NCBI RefSeq assembly: GCF_008831285.2
Contig: NC_045148.1
Coordinates: 11,700,183 to 11,764,182, forward strand
Direction: 5' to 3'
DNA from: Nymphaea colorata
Taxonomy: Eukaryota; Streptophyta; Magnoliopsida; Nymphaeales; Nymphaeaceae
DNA: 64,000 nucleotides
This document shows, piece by piece, positions 63,401-64,000 of this stretch. Made by a program: the position numbers and the translations under genes. The notes beneath the pieces are model-generated. The model saw only the letters and a program-made list of their open reading frames with translations, was not told where the DNA came from and did no database searches. Every line of letters starts with the position of its first letter. The stretch's first letter is position 1.

Positions 63401-64000
63401 CATTCAGTCCGGTTATCAAGATGGGCACAATACGTGTGATTATTTCTCTTGCAGTCTCATATGGGTGGCCTCTTTATCAGTTAGATGTCAAAAATGCTTT
63501 TCTTCATGGGATTCTTAAGGAAGAGGTATACATGGAGCAACCTCCCTGCTACAATACTCATGATCCTCAAAAATGGGTTTGTAAGTTACACAAGTCTTTA
63601 TATGGGCTGAAGCAAGCTTCTAGATCATGGTTCGATCGGTTTTCTCATCATATACAACAAGTTGGTTTTCTACGAAGCTCTCTAGATCATTCCTTGTTTA
63701 TGTATCATACCGAAGAAGCTACTACTTGGTTATTTATCTATGTAGATGATATTGTTATAACTGGGAATTCTTCTTCTCATATATCTTATGTTAAGGATCT
63801 GTTGCAGCAAGAATTCAAGATGAAAGATCTCGGCGAAGTTCGATACTTCTTGGGTGTTGAACTTGATAGGGCAAATGATCGATTGACTCTTACGCAGCAT
63901 AAGTATACTCTTGATATTTTGGACAGGGCAGGTATGATTAATTGCAAACCCATAACTACTCCTAGTGTTCTAAACACTAAATTGGCTACCTCTGATGGAA
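60416..64000 (+). pseudogene. Copia G gag-pol, multiply broken, partial
   Basis: ATG at 60416 (MDQPAPSLLSSSFL). Lesions in order: TAG at 60503-60505 where the family has Trp (NYL-x-W-K-RQI), a frame change near 61560-61580 after the protease, a frame change near 62110 before the integrase core, TAG at 62862-62864 where copia A has Trp, and a frame change near 63250. Motifs kept: knuckle CFYCNKKGHVKSEC, protease WYVDSGVAAHVTGD (a Val insertion-like change after DSG), FQCDGGGEF, PQQNGIVERKHRH, LDVKNAFLHG, YVDDIVITGN. It ends at the window edge inside RT. Confidence 0.9.

Larger units (their letters stand above)
59876..64000 (+). mobile_element. Copia element G, nested in copia F, runs off the window
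   Basis: 5' LTR at 59876-60171, primer-binding site TGGTATCAGAGC at 60172-60183, gag, protease, integrase and RT in order to the window end. It is a close relative of copia A, and more distantly of copia C. Its reading frame is broken many times. The insertion is inside the integrase tail of copia F. The 3' end and target duplication are outside the window. Confidence 0.9.

Overview
This is plant nuclear DNA. Two conserved single-copy nuclear genes lie in tandem on the + strand, both cut into small exons with GT(or GC)-AG introns. Almost everything else is transposable element sequence of plant types: Ty1/copia elements primed by the 3' end of initiator tRNA-Met, BED-type hAT elements, a PIF/Harbinger element, short hAT-like MITEs and a gypsy remnant. 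Very long introns packed with copia elements suggest a flowering plant with a medium-to-large, copia-rich genome. The species cannot be fixed from the sequence.

Layout. 1-932: 3' end of a copia element. 933-9540: gene-poor DNA with a ~3.5 kb foldback (2637-6133) and a 234-bp tandem duplication (7955-8422). 9620-36371: a gamma-SNAP gene with nine exons, 299 codons after joining. Intron 5 (4.3 kb) holds a decayed copia element. Intron 6 (18.8 kb, 16374-35158) holds a MITE, a gypsy gag scrap, two truncated copia elements back to back, and a hAT element (25719-34449, exact 8-bp target duplication) that is itself split by an intact, very young copia element (27914-33353). 36372-40500: intergenic, holding a broken Harbinger element with its nuclease and Myb-like genes. 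40652-51520: first four exons of a plastid lipoyl synthase gene (LIP1p type); later exons lie beyond the window. Its intron 2 holds a second hAT element, again split by an intact copia element (43762-49017, exact TSD). Its intron 4 holds a solo LTR, two MITEs and a chain of copia elements inserted one into another (53463-64000).

How it fits together. Gamma-SNAP works with NSF in SNARE recycling. Lipoyl synthase makes the lipoyl cofactor of plastid pyruvate dehydrogenase. They are neighbours, with no operon-like link. Both coding sequences look intact so far as they can be read, so the insertions are tolerated because they are spliced out. The insertion order can be read directly from target-site duplications. 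The most notable items are the nested hAT/copia structures, the subterminal palindromes of the hAT element, a GC splice donor inside the cluster-ligand motif of lipoyl synthase, the large foldback, and an inverted duplication inside a copia gag. I found no clearly new gene system.
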